Source: Stackebrandtia nassauensis DSM 44728
GTDB lineage: Bacteria; Actinomycetota; Actinomycetes; Mycobacteriales; Micromonosporaceae
Direction: 5' to 3'
DNA length: 64,000 bases
Assembly: GCF_000024545.1 (NCBI RefSeq)
Contig: NC_013947.1
Location: 496,001-560,000 of the forward strand
Shown: one piece after another, positions 18,674-27,833 of the stretch
Numbering within the stretch: the first letter of the stretch is position 1
How the letters are laid out: each line of letters begins with the position of its first letter
Notes under the pieces: generated by a model
What the model saw: only the letters and a program-made list of their open reading frames with translations
What the model was told of the DNA's origin: nothing
Database searches by the model: none
Translations under genes and position numbers: made by a program

Positions 18674-18856
18674 ATGGTCGGCATGGAAACCGTGACCGCG
18701 AATCGAAACCGTCCACCACACGACAGCCCGGGAATGGTCGCCGGGAAGCTCATGTCCTCGGCGGTCTACGCCGCCGGCAGCTACGCGCAGCGCGCCCGCA
18801 CCACCTGGACGCTGTGGCTGCGCAACGCCGAGAAACCGCCGCACGCGGACCTGTAA
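18674..18856 (+). CDS. Small 60-residue protein, antisense to the nitroreductase 3' part
   Basis: The frame has almost only G or C in third positions (for example TAC GCC GCC GGC AGC TAC GCG CAG CGC GCC CGC ACC ACC), which supports real coding on this strand. GAGAGA precedes ATG 18674. The protein has a polar head, then VAGKLMSSAVYAAGSYAQRARTTWTLWLRNAEKPPHADL-type sequence (shown in parts: amphipathic Ala/Tyr helix, then a Trp-rich basic segment). I do not recognise the family. Its 3' end sits where a normal nitroreductase would stop on the opposite strand. Confidence 0.6.
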   Translation: MVGMETVTANRNRPPHDSPGMVAGKLMSSAVYAAGSYAQRARTTWTLWLRNAEKPPHADL

Positions 18857-19434
18857 CTCGGCCAGGATCAGTTCGTCGAGGGGCTTACGGCGCCTGGGAT
18901 TGTCGTCGGGGCCCCGCAGGTCGTCAGGCAGGGCGGCCGGGTCGCCGGCGACGCCGATCGCGGCGACCGTCGTGGGTACCAGTTCTTCGGCAAGACCGAA
19001 CTCCTCGGTGACGGCGGACGGGGAGAACCCCGCCATCTGCCGTACCGTCAGCCCCTCCGCCTGCGCCTGCACCACCAGGTGCGCCATGGCCTGCCCCAGG
19101 TCGTAGGCCGCGTGCGGCAGCGGGCCCTTGGCGTTGGCGGTGACGCGCACGGCCACCAGCAGCAGCGCCGCGTGTCGCGCCCACTGCTGGTTGCCGGGTC
19201 GCAGTGTCGCCAGCACCCGCGCGAACACCGGCGAGTCCCGGCGTCCCACGATGAACCGGGACGGCTGCGTGTTGCCGCTGGACGGCGCCCAGCGGGCAGC
19301 CTCCAGCAGTGCCGTGACCTGGGCGTCGGTCACTTTGCCCGACGGGTCGAAGGCGCGGGTGGAATAGCGGGTGGCCAGCAGCGGGTGCAGCGGCTGGGAC
19401 GTGACGGCGTGGCGGGAAGTCATCGCCGCCAAGC

Positions 19435-20220
19435 CTATTGAGGCTTCTTCGACTTGGACTTGCTGGGCGAGGGTTTGGGCGGCGGCGAGGTCCCCAGCGG
19501 GGTGGCGTCCTCGTCGGCGTCGGGCAGGGTCAGCTTCCCCGGCCCCGAACCGGGTTCGCCCTTCAGTTTCAGCGACCCGAAACTGGCCTTGGCGGCGGTG
19601 ACGATGCCGTCGGAGCGCAGGCAGTAGACGCCGCTGGGGATCGGGGACGAGACGGTGACCGAGTTGCGCTCCAGCCAGAAGCACTGGCCCGCGACGCCCT
19701 TGACGTCCTCGGCGTAGGCGACCGAGATCGGGGAGGAGCGGTTGATCATGACGTCGAGCCAGTCGGTGAAGACGTGCTGTACCACCGGATCGATCGTCGA
19801 CGGGATCTTGTCGTCCTTCGTGTCGACCCGGGCGCAGCTGTCGCGCTTGCCCTCGACACATTGGACATAGAAGTCGCGGTGCCGGGCGATGGTCACGTCG
19901 GCCTTGCCACCCTGGGCGCCGCCGGGAACCTCCACGCTCCAGCGGTCGTCGGCGGCCAGTTCGACCGAGACCTCGACGGGCTTGTCGCCCGGACGGGTCA
20001 GCTCGTAGGTGGCGCTGTAGTCGCGGCCCTTGGCCGCCGCGGCCAGCCCCGCCAGCTCGCCCGCCGCCGAGGAGGTGCCGATGGGCGCCCGGTCGCTGGT
20101 GATCGCGGGCGCCGGGGACGGGCTGGGCTTCGCGGTGTCGGCGGCCGAGCCGCTGCCGCAGCCCGTCAGCGCCACCGTCGCCAGCGTGAACAGGGATATT
20201 GCCGCGAAAATCCGCACCAT
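19435..20220 (-). CDS. Secreted lipoprotein, LppX/LprG-like size
   Basis: The protein has 261 residues with a lipoprotein signal peptide and lipobox LTGC (Cys21). A Pro/Ser linker is followed by a domain of about 180 residues with alternating strands and four cysteines ([31 protein letters not shown]), then a Pro/Ser/Lys-rich tail ending in SKSKSKKPQ. It is probably exported, lipid-anchored and disulfide-bonded. The family is not recognised. The gene is divergent from lysC and directly upstream of the nitroreductase gene, likely in one transcript with it. Confidence 0.75.
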   Translation of the reverse strand: MVRIFAAISLFTLATVALTGCGSGSAADTAKPSPSPAPAITSDRAPIGTSSAAGELAGLAAAAKGRDYSATYELTRPGDKPVEVSVELAADDRWSVEVPGGAQGGKADVTIARHRDFYVQCVEGKRDSCARVDTKDDKIPSTIDPVVQHVFTDWLDVMINRSSPISVAYAEDVKGVAGQCFWLERNSVTVSSPIPSGVYCLRSDGIVTAAKASFGSLKLKGEPGSGPGKLTLPDADEDATPLGTSPPPKPSPSKSKSKKPQ

Positions 20221-20345
20221 GTTATTTTGCGCACCCGCCGCTGGAAGGGCCGCCGCGACGCGCCGTAGCTACCGGTAGGCTGAACGCGGCCAGGAGAGCG
20301 CCACGACGAGGTGGCCAGCAGAACGACGCAGAAAGCGGTGCTTCC

Positions 20346-21611
20346 GTGGCGCTTGTCGTCCATAAATACGGCGGTTCCTCCGTGGAGAACGCCGAACGCA
20401 TCAAACGAGTCGCCGAGCGTATCGTCTCGGCGCGAAAGCGCGGGGACGACGTTGTCGTGGTCGTGTCGGCCATGGGCGACACCACCGACGAGCTGCTGGA
20501 CCTGGCGGCCCAGGTGTCGCCGCTGCCGCACCCCCGCGAGCTCGACATGCTGCTGACCGCCGGGGAACGCATGTCGATGGCGCTGCTGGCGATGGCCATT
20601 AACAACCTCGGCTTCGAGGCCCGGTCGTTCACCGGTTCGCAGGCGGGCATGATCACCACCTCGGTGCACGGCAAGGCCCGCATCATCGACGTCACGCCGG
20701 GCCGCATCCGCGGCGCCCTCGACGAGGGGGCGGTGGCGATCGTCGCCGGGTTCCAGGGCATCGCGCAGGACACCAAGGACATCACGACGCTGGGACGCGG
20801 CGGTTCCGACACCACCGCGGTGGCGCTGGCGGCGGCCCTGCACGCCGACCGCTGCGACATCTACTCCGATGTGGACGGCATGTTCACCGCCGACCCGCGG
20901 ATCGTGCCCAACGCGAAGCTCATCGACCAGATCACCTACGAGGAGACCCTGGAGCTGGCCGCCAGCGGCGCCAAGATCCTGCACCTGCGCGCCGTGGAGT
21001 ACGCGCGCCGTTTCAACCTGCCGCTTCGTGTCCGTTCGTCGTACTCAAACAAGCCCGGAACCCTCGTGACCGGCTCAATGGAGGACCTTCCCGTGGAGCA
21101 AGCACTCATCACCGGCGTCGCGCACGACCGCAGCGAAGCCAAGATCACCGTCCTGTCGGTTCCGGACGAGCCGGGTCAGGCCGCCGAACTGTTCGAGGTC
21201 GTCGCCGACGCCGAGATCAACATCGACATGATCGTCCAGAACATCTCCACGAAGGACTCCGGACGCACCGACATCTCGTTCACGCTGCCCAAGGACGACG
21301 GGCCCACCGCGATGGCCGCGCTGCAGAAGGCCCGCGACAAGATCGGCTTCGCCGGACTGCTGTACGACGACCACATCGGCAAGGTGTCCCTTGTGGGCGC
21401 CGGGATGCGGTCCCACCCGGGTGTCACCGCGACCTTCTGTAAGGCGCTGTCCCAGGCGGGCGTCAACATCGAGATCATCTCCACCTCGGAGATCCGGATC
21501 TCGGTGGTGTGCCGCGACACCGAACTGGACACCGCCGTGTCGGCCGTCCACGAGGCATTCGAACTCGGCGGCAGCGAAGAAGCCGTCGTATACGCCGGAA
21601 CCGGAAGGTAG
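20346..21611 (+). CDS. lysC: Aspartate kinase, alpha subunit (with internal beta start)
   Basis: GTG 20346 begins [13 protein letters not shown], the diagnostic N-terminal kinase motif, and gives 421 residues, the length I remember for the Corynebacterium alpha subunit. The kinase part has [18 protein letters not shown]. Two C-terminal ACT domains (about 265-410) bind lysine and threonine for feedback control. The enzyme phosphorylates aspartate, the entry to lysine, methionine, threonine and diaminopimelate. An upstream frame extension (to 20199) does not look coding. asd follows after 6 bases, as in other actinobacteria. Confidence 0.95.
   Translation: MALVVHKYGGSSVENAERIKRVAERIVSARKRGDDVVVVVSAMGDTTDELLDLAAQVSPLPHPRELDMLLTAGERMSMALLAMAINNLGFEARSFTGSQAGMITTSVHGKARIIDVTPGRIRGALDEGAVAIVAGFQGIAQDTKDITTLGRGGSDTTAVALAAALHADRCDIYSDVDGMFTADPRIVPNAKLIDQITYEETLELAASGAKILHLRAVEYARRFNLPLRVRSSYSNKPGTLVTGSMEDLPVEQALITGVAHDRSEAKITVLSVPDEPGQAAELFEVVADAEINIDMIVQNISTKDSGRTDISFTLPKDDGPTAMAALQKARDKIGFAGLLYDDHIGKVSLVGAGMRSHPGVTATFCKALSQAGVNIEIISTSEIRISVVCRDTELDTAVSAVHEAFELGGSEEAVVYAGTGR
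21093..21611 (+). CDS. lysC: Aspartate kinase beta subunit from an internal start
   Basis: An in-frame GTG at 21093 is preceded by GGAGG at 8-base spacing within the lysC coding sequence. Initiation here would give a 172-residue protein that starts [19 protein letters not shown] and contains only the two ACT domains. Corynebacterium and Bacillus lysC are known to make such an in-frame beta subunit that completes an alpha2beta2 enzyme, and the Corynebacterium beta subunit has the same length as I recall it. Confidence 0.65.
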   Translation: MEQALITGVAHDRSEAKITVLSVPDEPGQAAELFEVVADAEINIDMIVQNISTKDSGRTDISFTLPKDDGPTAMAALQKARDKIGFAGLLYDDHIGKVSLVGAGMRSHPGVTATFCKALSQAGVNIEIISTSEIRISVVCRDTELDTAVSAVHEAFELGGSEEAVVYAGTGR

Positions 21612-21617
21612 CGATAC

Positions 21618-22676
21618 ATGAGTAGGAAACCGACTCTGGCCGTTGTGGGAGCGACCGGGGCCGTCGGCTCCGTCATGCTCGACGTCATCTCGCGCCGCGC
21701 CGACGTGTGGGGCGAGATCCGCCTGATCGCCTCGCCGCGGTCGGCGGGCCGCAAACTGCGGGTCCGGGGCGAGGAAGTGACCGTCCAGGCCATCAGCGAG
21801 GAGGTCTTCGAGGGCGTCGACGTCGCCCACTTCGACCTGCCCGACGAGGTGTCCGCGCACTGGGTGCCCATCGCCGCCGCCAAGGGCGTCATCGTCGTCG
21901 ACAAGTCCGGCTACTTCCGGATGGACCCCGACGTGCCGCTGGTGGTCGCCGAGGCCAACCCCGAGGCGGTCCGCAACCGTCCCAAGGGGATCATCGCCAA
22001 CGCCAACTGCACCACGCTGGCCCTCATCCCGTCGCTTGCGGCACTGAACCGCTCCTTCGGGCTGGTGTCGATGTCGGTCGCGTCCTACCAGGCGGCTTCG
22101 GGCGCCGGGCAGGCCGGATTCGACAGCCTCTACGACCAGCTGGGAGCCGTGGCGGGCAAACGCGACCTGGGCACCGTGTCCGGTGACGTCCGCGAGGCGA
22201 TCGGCGAGGGCGGTGACGACACCTTCGGCGCGCCGCTGGCGCTCAACGTCGTGCCCAAGGTGGGCGGCTGGCGCCCCGACGGCTGGACCTCCGAAGAACT
22301 GAAGGTGCGCAACGAGTCCCGCAAGATCCTCGACCTTCCCGACCTGAAGGTCGCCTCGACCTGCGTGCGGGTTCCGGTCGCCACCGGGCATTCCCAGGCT
22401 GTCCACGCGACCTTCTCCTCGCCGGTGTCGGCCGACGCGGCCCGCAAGGTGCTCGCCGAGGCTCCCGGCGTGACCGTCGTCGACGACCCGGACAACAACG
22501 TGTACCCGATGCCGATCGACGCCACCGGCCGCGACGACACCCTCGTCGGACGTATCCGCACCTCGATCGACTTCGACAACTCGCTGGAGTTCTTCGTCGT
22601 CGGCGACAATCTGCTCAAGGGCGCCGCGCTCAATTCGGCTCAAACCGCTGAATTGTTGCTTCCGGAACTAAGCTAG
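21618..22676 (+). CDS. asd: Aspartate-semialdehyde dehydrogenase
   Basis: The protein has 352 residues. The N-terminal NADP-binding motif VVGATGAVGSVM, the catalytic cysteine in NANCTTLALIPSL and a conserved C-terminal CVRVPVATGHSQAVH with the active-site arginine/histidine identify the enzyme. It reduces aspartyl phosphate, made by LysC encoded 6 bases upstream, to aspartate semialdehyde. The two genes form the conserved actinobacterial lysC-asd operon. Confidence 0.95.
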   Translation: MSRKPTLAVVGATGAVGSVMLDVISRRADVWGEIRLIASPRSAGRKLRVRGEEVTVQAISEEVFEGVDVAHFDLPDEVSAHWVPIAAAKGVIVVDKSGYFRMDPDVPLVVAEANPEAVRNRPKGIIANANCTTLALIPSLAALNRSFGLVSMSVASYQAASGAGQAGFDSLYDQLGAVAGKRDLGTVSGDVREAIGEGGDDTFGAPLALNVVPKVGGWRPDGWTSEELKVRNESRKILDLPDLKVASTCVRVPVATGHSQAVHATFSSPVSADAARKVLAEAPGVTVVDDPDNNVYPMPIDATGRDDTLVGRIRTSIDFDNSLEFFVVGDNLLKGAALNSAQTAELLLPELS

Positions 22677-22782
22677 CTAAACCGGTAAATTCAAACAGAG
22701 GGCAAACCGAGTAAGCCGTCCTTCCGGTGGAGTCAAGCCGTCTTCTTACCTGGAACCATCGAAGAGCGACAGAGGAGGTTTC

Positions 22783-23145
22783 ATGGCAAGGTTGCGTAGA
22801 CGGTGGCTCGTGGCGGCCGCCGTCGTGGGGGCGGTCGCGGTAGCTGGACCGGCGACCGTAGCGATAGCCGAGGCCGCGATAGAACCGCGGACCGGTTGCA
22901 GCGATTCGATGAACTCGGACGTTCCCGGCGGGCTGGCGCATTGGGAGGCCAGCTGCGACAACGGCAACATCACCGTGTCCGGCTGGGTCAAGGACACCCG
23001 CACCGACGGGAAATGCGCCCGCGTCAAGGCTTTCATCGACCAGAAGTGGGAGTACAGCGACAAGGCCTGCCCGTCAGGCGACGTCGACAAGTTCAAGCTC
23101 ACCGGCGACGGCAACGACGCCAAGGTGTACCTGTACACCTCTTAG
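22783..23145 (+). CDS. Small secreted protein with four cysteines
   Basis: A very good ribosome-binding site (GAGGAGG) precedes ATG 22783. Residues 1-30 are an Arg-rich head, hydrophobic core and AIAEAA cleavage site, so export by Sec is expected. The mature protein of about 90 residues has four cysteines (TGCSDS, ASCDNG, GKCARV, KACPSG) and alternating strands, typical of a small disulfide-bonded beta fold. The family is unknown. It ends at a bidirectional terminator. Confidence 0.8.
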   Translation: MARLRRRWLVAAAVVGAVAVAGPATVAIAEAAIEPRTGCSDSMNSDVPGGLAHWEASCDNGNITVSGWVKDTRTDGKCARVKAFIDQKWEYSDKACPSGDVDKFKLTGDGNDAKVYLYTS

Positions 23146-23170
23146 GACTGACGAGCCCGACTCGTCAGTC
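23146..23170. terminator. Bidirectional terminator
   Basis: A 10-bp perfect stem (23146-23155 with 23161-23170, 5-base loop) lies between the convergent ends of the small secreted protein gene and the DUF5685 gene. Its right arm overlaps the last codons of the latter. Confidence 0.75.
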
Positions 23171-24223
23171 GCAGGGACAGCAGCAACCGTCACAGGGACA
23201 GTCGCAGCAGTCGCACTTGTGGCAGCAGCCCTCGCGGGGCCGGCGTGACCAGGGGCCCTCGAAGTTGCTGGAGCAGCAGCACTGACAAGTGCACGCGACG
23301 ATCAACGCCGCGCCGCAGCCCGCCCAGAATCCCCTTGGGGCGGGATGCGCGCCGTGGTGCTGATGGTGATGCGCGTGCGGGTACGAATTGCGCATCGTGT
23401 GTTCGGCGTGATCGACCAGCAGCGATCGCGCCAGCTCGCCCGGCCCGATCCCGGCTTCGGCCAGCGCGGCGTCGATGTCGGCGATCGCCGCGTGACACAA
23501 CCGGTGCGCCTCGGCCATCGGGGTCTCGGTGGCGGCCAACGGATTCCACGACCCCCGCTGACCGTCCTGCTCGAGATCGGACACCGCGTCCACCAGGTGC
23601 GCCAGCCGTCCGAACGCCCGCCCGGCCCGCGCCAGCGGCGCCGCGTTGTCCGGCCGCCCGGCCATGACCGCCGTGTGCCCGAACAGCGCCGCCGTGGCTT
23701 CCTCCGTCGGCGCGGTGACGGCGGTCAACGGCGTCGACGCCGAGGCACCGGCCTCGACCTCGCGTTGCCGACCGACGGCGGCGAGCAGCGCGGCGGCGTC
23801 GAAGTCGATGTCGTCGCCCACCCGCAGCGCCTTGGTTTCCAGCCGCCGTGACACCTTCCGGCCGACCGTGGCCAGTGACCGCCGCCGCGCCAGCCCGTCC
23901 CCGTCGTCGATGTGGTCGTTGATCTTGGCGGTGGCCAGCAGCACCGACGCCACGGCCGACAGTCGCGCGGCGGTCCCGTGCACGACGGAAGCGGTCCGCA
24001 GTCCCCGCAACGCGCACGGCCCCGCGGTGCGCCGCTGTGGCTCGGCACCGGTCTGGGCCTCCACCAGCGCGGACAGCACCAGGCTGTCGTAGTTGGTGGC
24101 CAGCCGTGTCGACTGTCCGAAGTCGTCACGAAGTGCCAGGCACAGTCCACAGAAGTGGGACAGCCACTCGTGCAGCATCGGCTCGTCCATCAGTCGCGAA
24201 CACGGCCGCAGTAGTCCGAACAC
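23165..24223 (-). CDS. DUF5685-family protein with cysteine-rich C-terminus
   Basis: GTG 24223 (GGAG upstream) gives 352 residues. The N-terminal FGLLRPC, the LSHFCGLCLALRDDFGQSTR motif, a mid Cys and a helical bundle with DHIDDGDG are typical of DUF5685 proteins, formerly named RegA-like regulators in actinomycetes. After a His-rich stretch (HAHHHQHHGAH) the C-terminus becomes extreme: about 18 cysteines within the last 65 residues in pairs and triplets (CTCQCCC, EGCCHKC, CDGCCCPCD). Metal binding or membrane palmitoyl-like attachment are possible readings. The activity of the family is not established to my knowledge. Confidence 0.75.
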   Translation of the reverse strand: MFGLLRPCSRLMDEPMLHEWLSHFCGLCLALRDDFGQSTRLATNYDSLVLSALVEAQTGAEPQRRTAGPCALRGLRTASVVHGTAARLSAVASVLLATAKINDHIDDGDGLARRRSLATVGRKVSRRLETKALRVGDDIDFDAAALLAAVGRQREVEAGASASTPLTAVTAPTEEATAALFGHTAVMAGRPDNAAPLARAGRAFGRLAHLVDAVSDLEQDGQRGSWNPLAATETPMAEAHRLCHAAIADIDAALAEAGIGPGELARSLLVDHAEHTMRNSYPHAHHHQHHGAHPAPRGFWAGCGAALIVACTCQCCCSSNFEGPWSRRPREGCCHKCDCCDCPCDGCCCPCD

Positions 24224-24254
24224 CGGTGCTCCAAGGGGTGGGAGGCGTCTGAAT

Positions 24255-24289
24255 GTCGCGTGAGTATACGCAATGGAGACTCACGCGAC
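24255..24289 (-). terminator. Terminator of topA
   Basis: An 11-bp perfect inverted repeat (24255-24265 with 24279-24289) lies 7 bases beyond the topA stop on the minus strand. Confidence 0.8.
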
Positions 24290-24295
24290 GGTTCC

Positions 24296-27055
24296 TCAGG
24301 CGTCCTCGCGGGGGTTGCCGGTCTTCTTCTTGGCGGCCGACTTCTTCGCGGCCTTCTTGGTCGTGGTGGTCTTCTTGGCGGTTTTCTTGGCCGCCTTCTT
24401 CACCGTTTTCTTCGCCGTCTTCTTGGCGGTGGTCTTCTTCGCCGCCTTCTTCGCGGCCTTCTTGGCCACCGGGGCCTTGGCGCGGCGTTCGGCCAGCAGT
24501 TCCGAAGCCCGGTCGATCGTGATGTCCTCGATCGTGTCGGTCTTCTTCAGCGAGGCGTTGGTCTCGCCGTCGGTGGCGTAGGGGCCGAAGCGGCCGTCCT
24601 TGATGACGACGGTGAGCTTGGTGGCCGGGTCGGTGCCCAGTTCCTTCAGCGGCGGGCGGGCCGCCTGACGTCCCCGTTTCTTCGGTTGGGCCAGCAGGGC
24701 CTGGGCCTGTTCCAGGGTGACCGTGAAGAGCTGCTCCTCGGTCTCCAGGGAGCGGTAGTCGCGTTTCTTGACGACGTAGGGGCCGTGCGGGCCGAGCCCG
24801 GCGCGGACCTCCTCGCCGTCGGCGTCGACACCGACCAGCCGGGGCAGGGTGAGCAGCCGGACCGCGTCGTCGAGGGTGATGTCCTTGAGTTTCATGTCGG
24901 ACAGCAGGGACGCGGACTTCTCGCCGCTGGTGACGTAGGGACCGTAACGGCCGGACTTGGCGTAGACGATCTCACCGGTCTCGGGGTGCTCGCCGAGTTC
25001 GCGTTCGCCCGAACCGACCTCGTAGAGTTCCTCGGCCTTGGCCTGGGTGAGCTCGTCGGGGGCCAGGGAGTCGGGGATGGAGACGCGTTCGCCGGGCTCG
25101 CCGGGTTCGGCGGTGGGGGCGAAGCGTTCCAGGTAGGGGCCGTAGCGGCCGACCCGGGCCACGACCCGGCGCTCCTGTTCGTCGGTGAACAGCGGGATGG
25201 AGTTGACGCCGCGCGCGTCGATGCGGCCCAGTTCCTCGGCGACGAGTTTCTTCAGGCCACCGGAGGCCGCGACGGTGCCGTCGGCGGCGTTGTTGCCGCC
25301 GAAGTAGAAGCTGCGCAGGAACTCCAGCGAACGGCCCTCACCGGCGGCGATGTCGTCCAGTTCGGACTCCATGCCCGCGGTGAAGTCGTAGTCGACCAGC
25401 CGGGCGAAGTGCTTCTCCAGCAGGCCCACGACCGCGAAGGCCAGGAAGGCCGGGATCAGGGCCTGGCCGCGTTTGAAGACGTAGCCGCGGTCCTGAATGG
25501 TCTGCATGATGGACGCGTAGGTGGAGGGACGGCCGATGCCGCGCTCCTCCAGGGCTTTGACCAGGGAGGCTTCGGTGTAGCGGGCGGGGGGCTGGGTGCG
25601 GTGTCCGGCGGGTTCGAGGGAGTCGGCGGTCAGGGCCTGGCCGCGTTCGAGTTCGGGCAGGCGACGCTCGGCGTCGTCGGCCTCGCCCTCGTCACGGGAC
25701 TCCACATAGGCCTTGAGGAAGCCGGGGTCGGTGATGGTCTTTCCGGACGCGGAGAACTCGCAGTCCTCGCCGGTGGCGGAGGTGACGTTGATGCGCACCG
25801 AGACCGAGTTGCCGACCGCGTCGGTCATCTGGGAGGCGATGGTGCGGCGCCAGATCAGCTCGTAGACCCGAAGCTCTTCAGTGGACAGTTCGCTGGCCAG
25901 CTCCGAGGGGGTGCGGAAGCTGTCGCCCGACGGGCGGATCGCCTCGTGGGCCTCCTGGGCGTTCTTGACCTTGCGGGCGTAGCGGCGCGGCTCGGCGGGC
26001 ACGAAACGCTCGCCGTACAGCTGCGCGGCCTGCCTGCGGGCCGCCGTCAGCGCCGTCTCCGACAGGTTCGTGGAGTCGGTACGCATATAGGTGATGTAGC
26101 CGTTCTCGTACAGCCGCTGCGCCAACCGCATCGTCTGGGCGCTGGACTGCCGCAGCTTGCGGGACGCCTCCTGTTGCAGCGTCGAGGTCATGAACGGCGG
26201 GTAGGGGCGGCGGCGGTAGGGCTTGTTGTCGACCTTGCCGACGGTGTAGGGGACGTTCGCCAGCCGGGCCGCCAGACCCCGGGCACCGGCCTCGTCGAGG
26301 TGGACCACACCGGCCTTGGGGCGGCCGGTCTCGGCGTCGAAGTCCTTGCCGGTGGCGACCCGGTCGCCGTCGAAGGACAGCAGGTTGGCCGCGAAGTCGG
26401 CACCGTCCTTTGTGCGCAACTGGGCGGTGATTCCCCAGTAGTCGGCGGTGACGAACCGCATCCGGGCCCGTTCCCGCTCCACCACGATGCGGGTGGCCAC
26501 CGACTGCACCCGGCCCGCCGACAGCCGCGGCATGACCTTCTTCCACAGCACCGGCGAGACCTCGTAACCGTAGAGGCGGTCGAGGATCCGGCGCGCCTCC
26601 TGGGCGTCCACTAGGGATCTGTTGATCTCGCGGGGGTTGTTGACGGCCTGGGTGATCGCGGACTTGGTGATCTCGTGGAAGACCATGCGCTTGACGGGAA
26701 CCTTGGGCTTCAGGGTTTCCAGGAGGTGCCAGGCGATGGCCTCCCCCTCGCGGTCCTCATCGGTGGCCAGTAGGAGTTCGTCGGCTTCCGCCAGTTGGTC
26801 CTTGAGGGTCTTGACGTGGGCCTTGCGATCCGGATTGACCACATAGAGCGGTGCGAAGTCGTTGTCGACGTCGACGCCGAGCCGGGACCAGGGTTCCTTG
26901 GCGTACTTGGGCGGAACCTCTTTGGCGTTGCGGGGCAGGTCCCGGATGTGCCCGAGGCTGGAGTCGACCATGTAACCATCGCCGAGGTACCCGGCGATGG
27001 TGCGGGCCTTTGCCGGTGACTCGACAATGACCAGACGTTTCGTGGTTTGCGCCAC
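24296..27055 (-). CDS. topA: DNA topoisomerase I with lysine-rich tail
   Basis: GTG 27055 starts VAQTTKRLVIVESPAKARTI, the toprim N-terminus, and gives 919 residues. The acidic toprim motif, SSLGHIRDLP and the active-site tyrosine Tyr323 (GYITYMRTDS) are visible. Instead of zinc ribbons the C-terminus has four repeated TopA_C-type domains (KSGRYGPYV, RFGPYATDG and similar) and ends with about 50 residues of KKAAKK-type repeats. This basic tail is characteristic of actinobacterial TopA and raises processivity on DNA. The enzyme relaxes negative supercoils. The gene is monocistronic, with its own promoter and terminator. Confidence 0.96.
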   Translation of the reverse strand: MAQTTKRLVIVESPAKARTIAGYLGDGYMVDSSLGHIRDLPRNAKEVPPKYAKEPWSRLGVDVDNDFAPLYVVNPDRKAHVKTLKDQLAEADELLLATDEDREGEAIAWHLLETLKPKVPVKRMVFHEITKSAITQAVNNPREINRSLVDAQEARRILDRLYGYEVSPVLWKKVMPRLSAGRVQSVATRIVVERERARMRFVTADYWGITAQLRTKDGADFAANLLSFDGDRVATGKDFDAETGRPKAGVVHLDEAGARGLAARLANVPYTVGKVDNKPYRRRPYPPFMTSTLQQEASRKLRQSSAQTMRLAQRLYENGYITYMRTDSTNLSETALTAARRQAAQLYGERFVPAEPRRYARKVKNAQEAHEAIRPSGDSFRTPSELASELSTEELRVYELIWRRTIASQMTDAVGNSVSVRINVTSATGEDCEFSASGKTITDPGFLKAYVESRDEGEADDAERRLPELERGQALTADSLEPAGHRTQPPARYTEASLVKALEERGIGRPSTYASIMQTIQDRGYVFKRGQALIPAFLAFAVVGLLEKHFARLVDYDFTAGMESELDDIAAGEGRSLEFLRSFYFGGNNAADGTVAASGGLKKLVAEELGRIDARGVNSIPLFTDEQERRVVARVGRYGPYLERFAPTAEPGEPGERVSIPDSLAPDELTQAKAEELYEVGSGERELGEHPETGEIVYAKSGRYGPYVTSGEKSASLLSDMKLKDITLDDAVRLLTLPRLVGVDADGEEVRAGLGPHGPYVVKKRDYRSLETEEQLFTVTLEQAQALLAQPKKRGRQAARPPLKELGTDPATKLTVVIKDGRFGPYATDGETNASLKKTDTIEDITIDRASELLAERRAKAPVAKKAAKKAAKKTTAKKTAKKTVKKAAKKTAKKTTTTKKAAKKSAAKKKTGNPREDA

Positions 27056-27092
27056 TTCAGTTAATCCCACTCGTGAATCGGATGTCAGGGCA

Positions 27093-27120
27093 TACCTAAT
27101 TGCTACGGACCGATTGTCAA
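27093..27120 (-). promoter_or_regulatory. Candidate topA promoter
   Basis: On the minus strand TTGACA (27120-27115) is separated by 16 bases from TAGGTA (27098-27093), about 38 bases before the topA start. The -35 hexamer is perfect and the -10 is actinobacterial in style. The short spacer would make it sensitive to supercoiling. Confidence 0.5.
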
Positions 27121-27227
27121 AGGTAACGTCCAATAGGCGACCGCGGTTGCGCACCCCAAATTCTTGTGCGCGCTTCACCCGAAATATTCGGGTACGGGCG
27201 AGAGCCACCCTAACGCGGGGGCACGGC

Positions 27228-27737
27228 TCACTGACACTGCTTTACCGCTTCGAACGCGTTCTTGAGTTCCTCGGAGTCCAGTTCGGCGACCTGCGGGACC
27301 GCGTCGTAGTCCTTCGCCAGCTGTTTCATCGCCGCGGCCACCTCGTCATAGAAGTCACCCTTACCCGCGTCGAGTTTTTCTATGCGGTCGTGCGCGGTGC
27401 GGTAGGCGTCACGGGTGGCCGCCAGCGACTCGGTGAAGCGTTTCGCCATCCGCTCGCCGTCGGCGATGTCGGGCACGCCCGCCGCCTCGATGCCGGCGCG
27501 GGCGTCCTCGCTGATGTCAGCGGCCCCGGCCAACAGCTTCAGCAGGTCCTTCTTGGCCTGCGTCGGGGAGGACTCGGGGTCCATGGCCGCGTTGGCCTCG
27601 GCGGTGAGGTCCTCGATGCCGGTCTTCCACGGTTCCAGGGCCGCGCACACGTCGGCGGCCCATTCCTCGGCGTCCACCTGGGAACCGCATCCCGACAGGG
27701 CGAGGGCGGCGACCAGCAACCAGGCGACAGCACGCAT
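27228..27737 (-). CDS. Lipoprotein with helical domain
   Basis: ATG 27737 gives 169 residues with a signal peptide and lipobox LSGC. The mature part is almost entirely helical and acidic, ending in a lone Cys (AVKQCQ) that may pair with the one near the N-terminus (DVCAALEPW). The gene lies between topA and hppA in the same direction, separated from hppA by a strong terminator. The family is not recognised. Confidence 0.75.
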   Translation of the reverse strand: MRAVAWLLVAALALSGCGSQVDAEEWAADVCAALEPWKTGIEDLTAEANAAMDPESSPTQAKKDLLKLLAGAADISEDARAGIEAAGVPDIADGERMAKRFTESLAATRDAYRTAHDRIEKLDAGKGDFYDEVAAAMKQLAKDYDAVPQVAELDSEELKNAFEAVKQCQ

Positions 27738-27764
27738 GGGTCTCAACCTACCGGGGCGAGATGA

Positions 27765-27795
27765 AGCCCCCGGACTCAAACGGAGTCCGGGGGCT
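27765..27795 (-). terminator. Terminator of hppA
   Basis: A perfect 13-bp GC-rich stem (27765-27777 with 27783-27795, 5-base loop) lies 38 bases downstream of the hppA stop. Confidence 0.85.
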
Positions 27796-27833
27796 CTAAC
27801 GCGATACTCGCGCGAAAACGAGCGTGCGCGATA

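Noticed and set aside
24300-24480. Short tandem repeats at the 3' end of topA as a separate repeat element
   Set aside because: They encode the normal Lys/Ala-rich tail of actinobacterial TopA.
24260-26614. Plus-strand 784-codon frame over topA
   Set aside because: It is the antisense shadow of topA with no recognisable domain.
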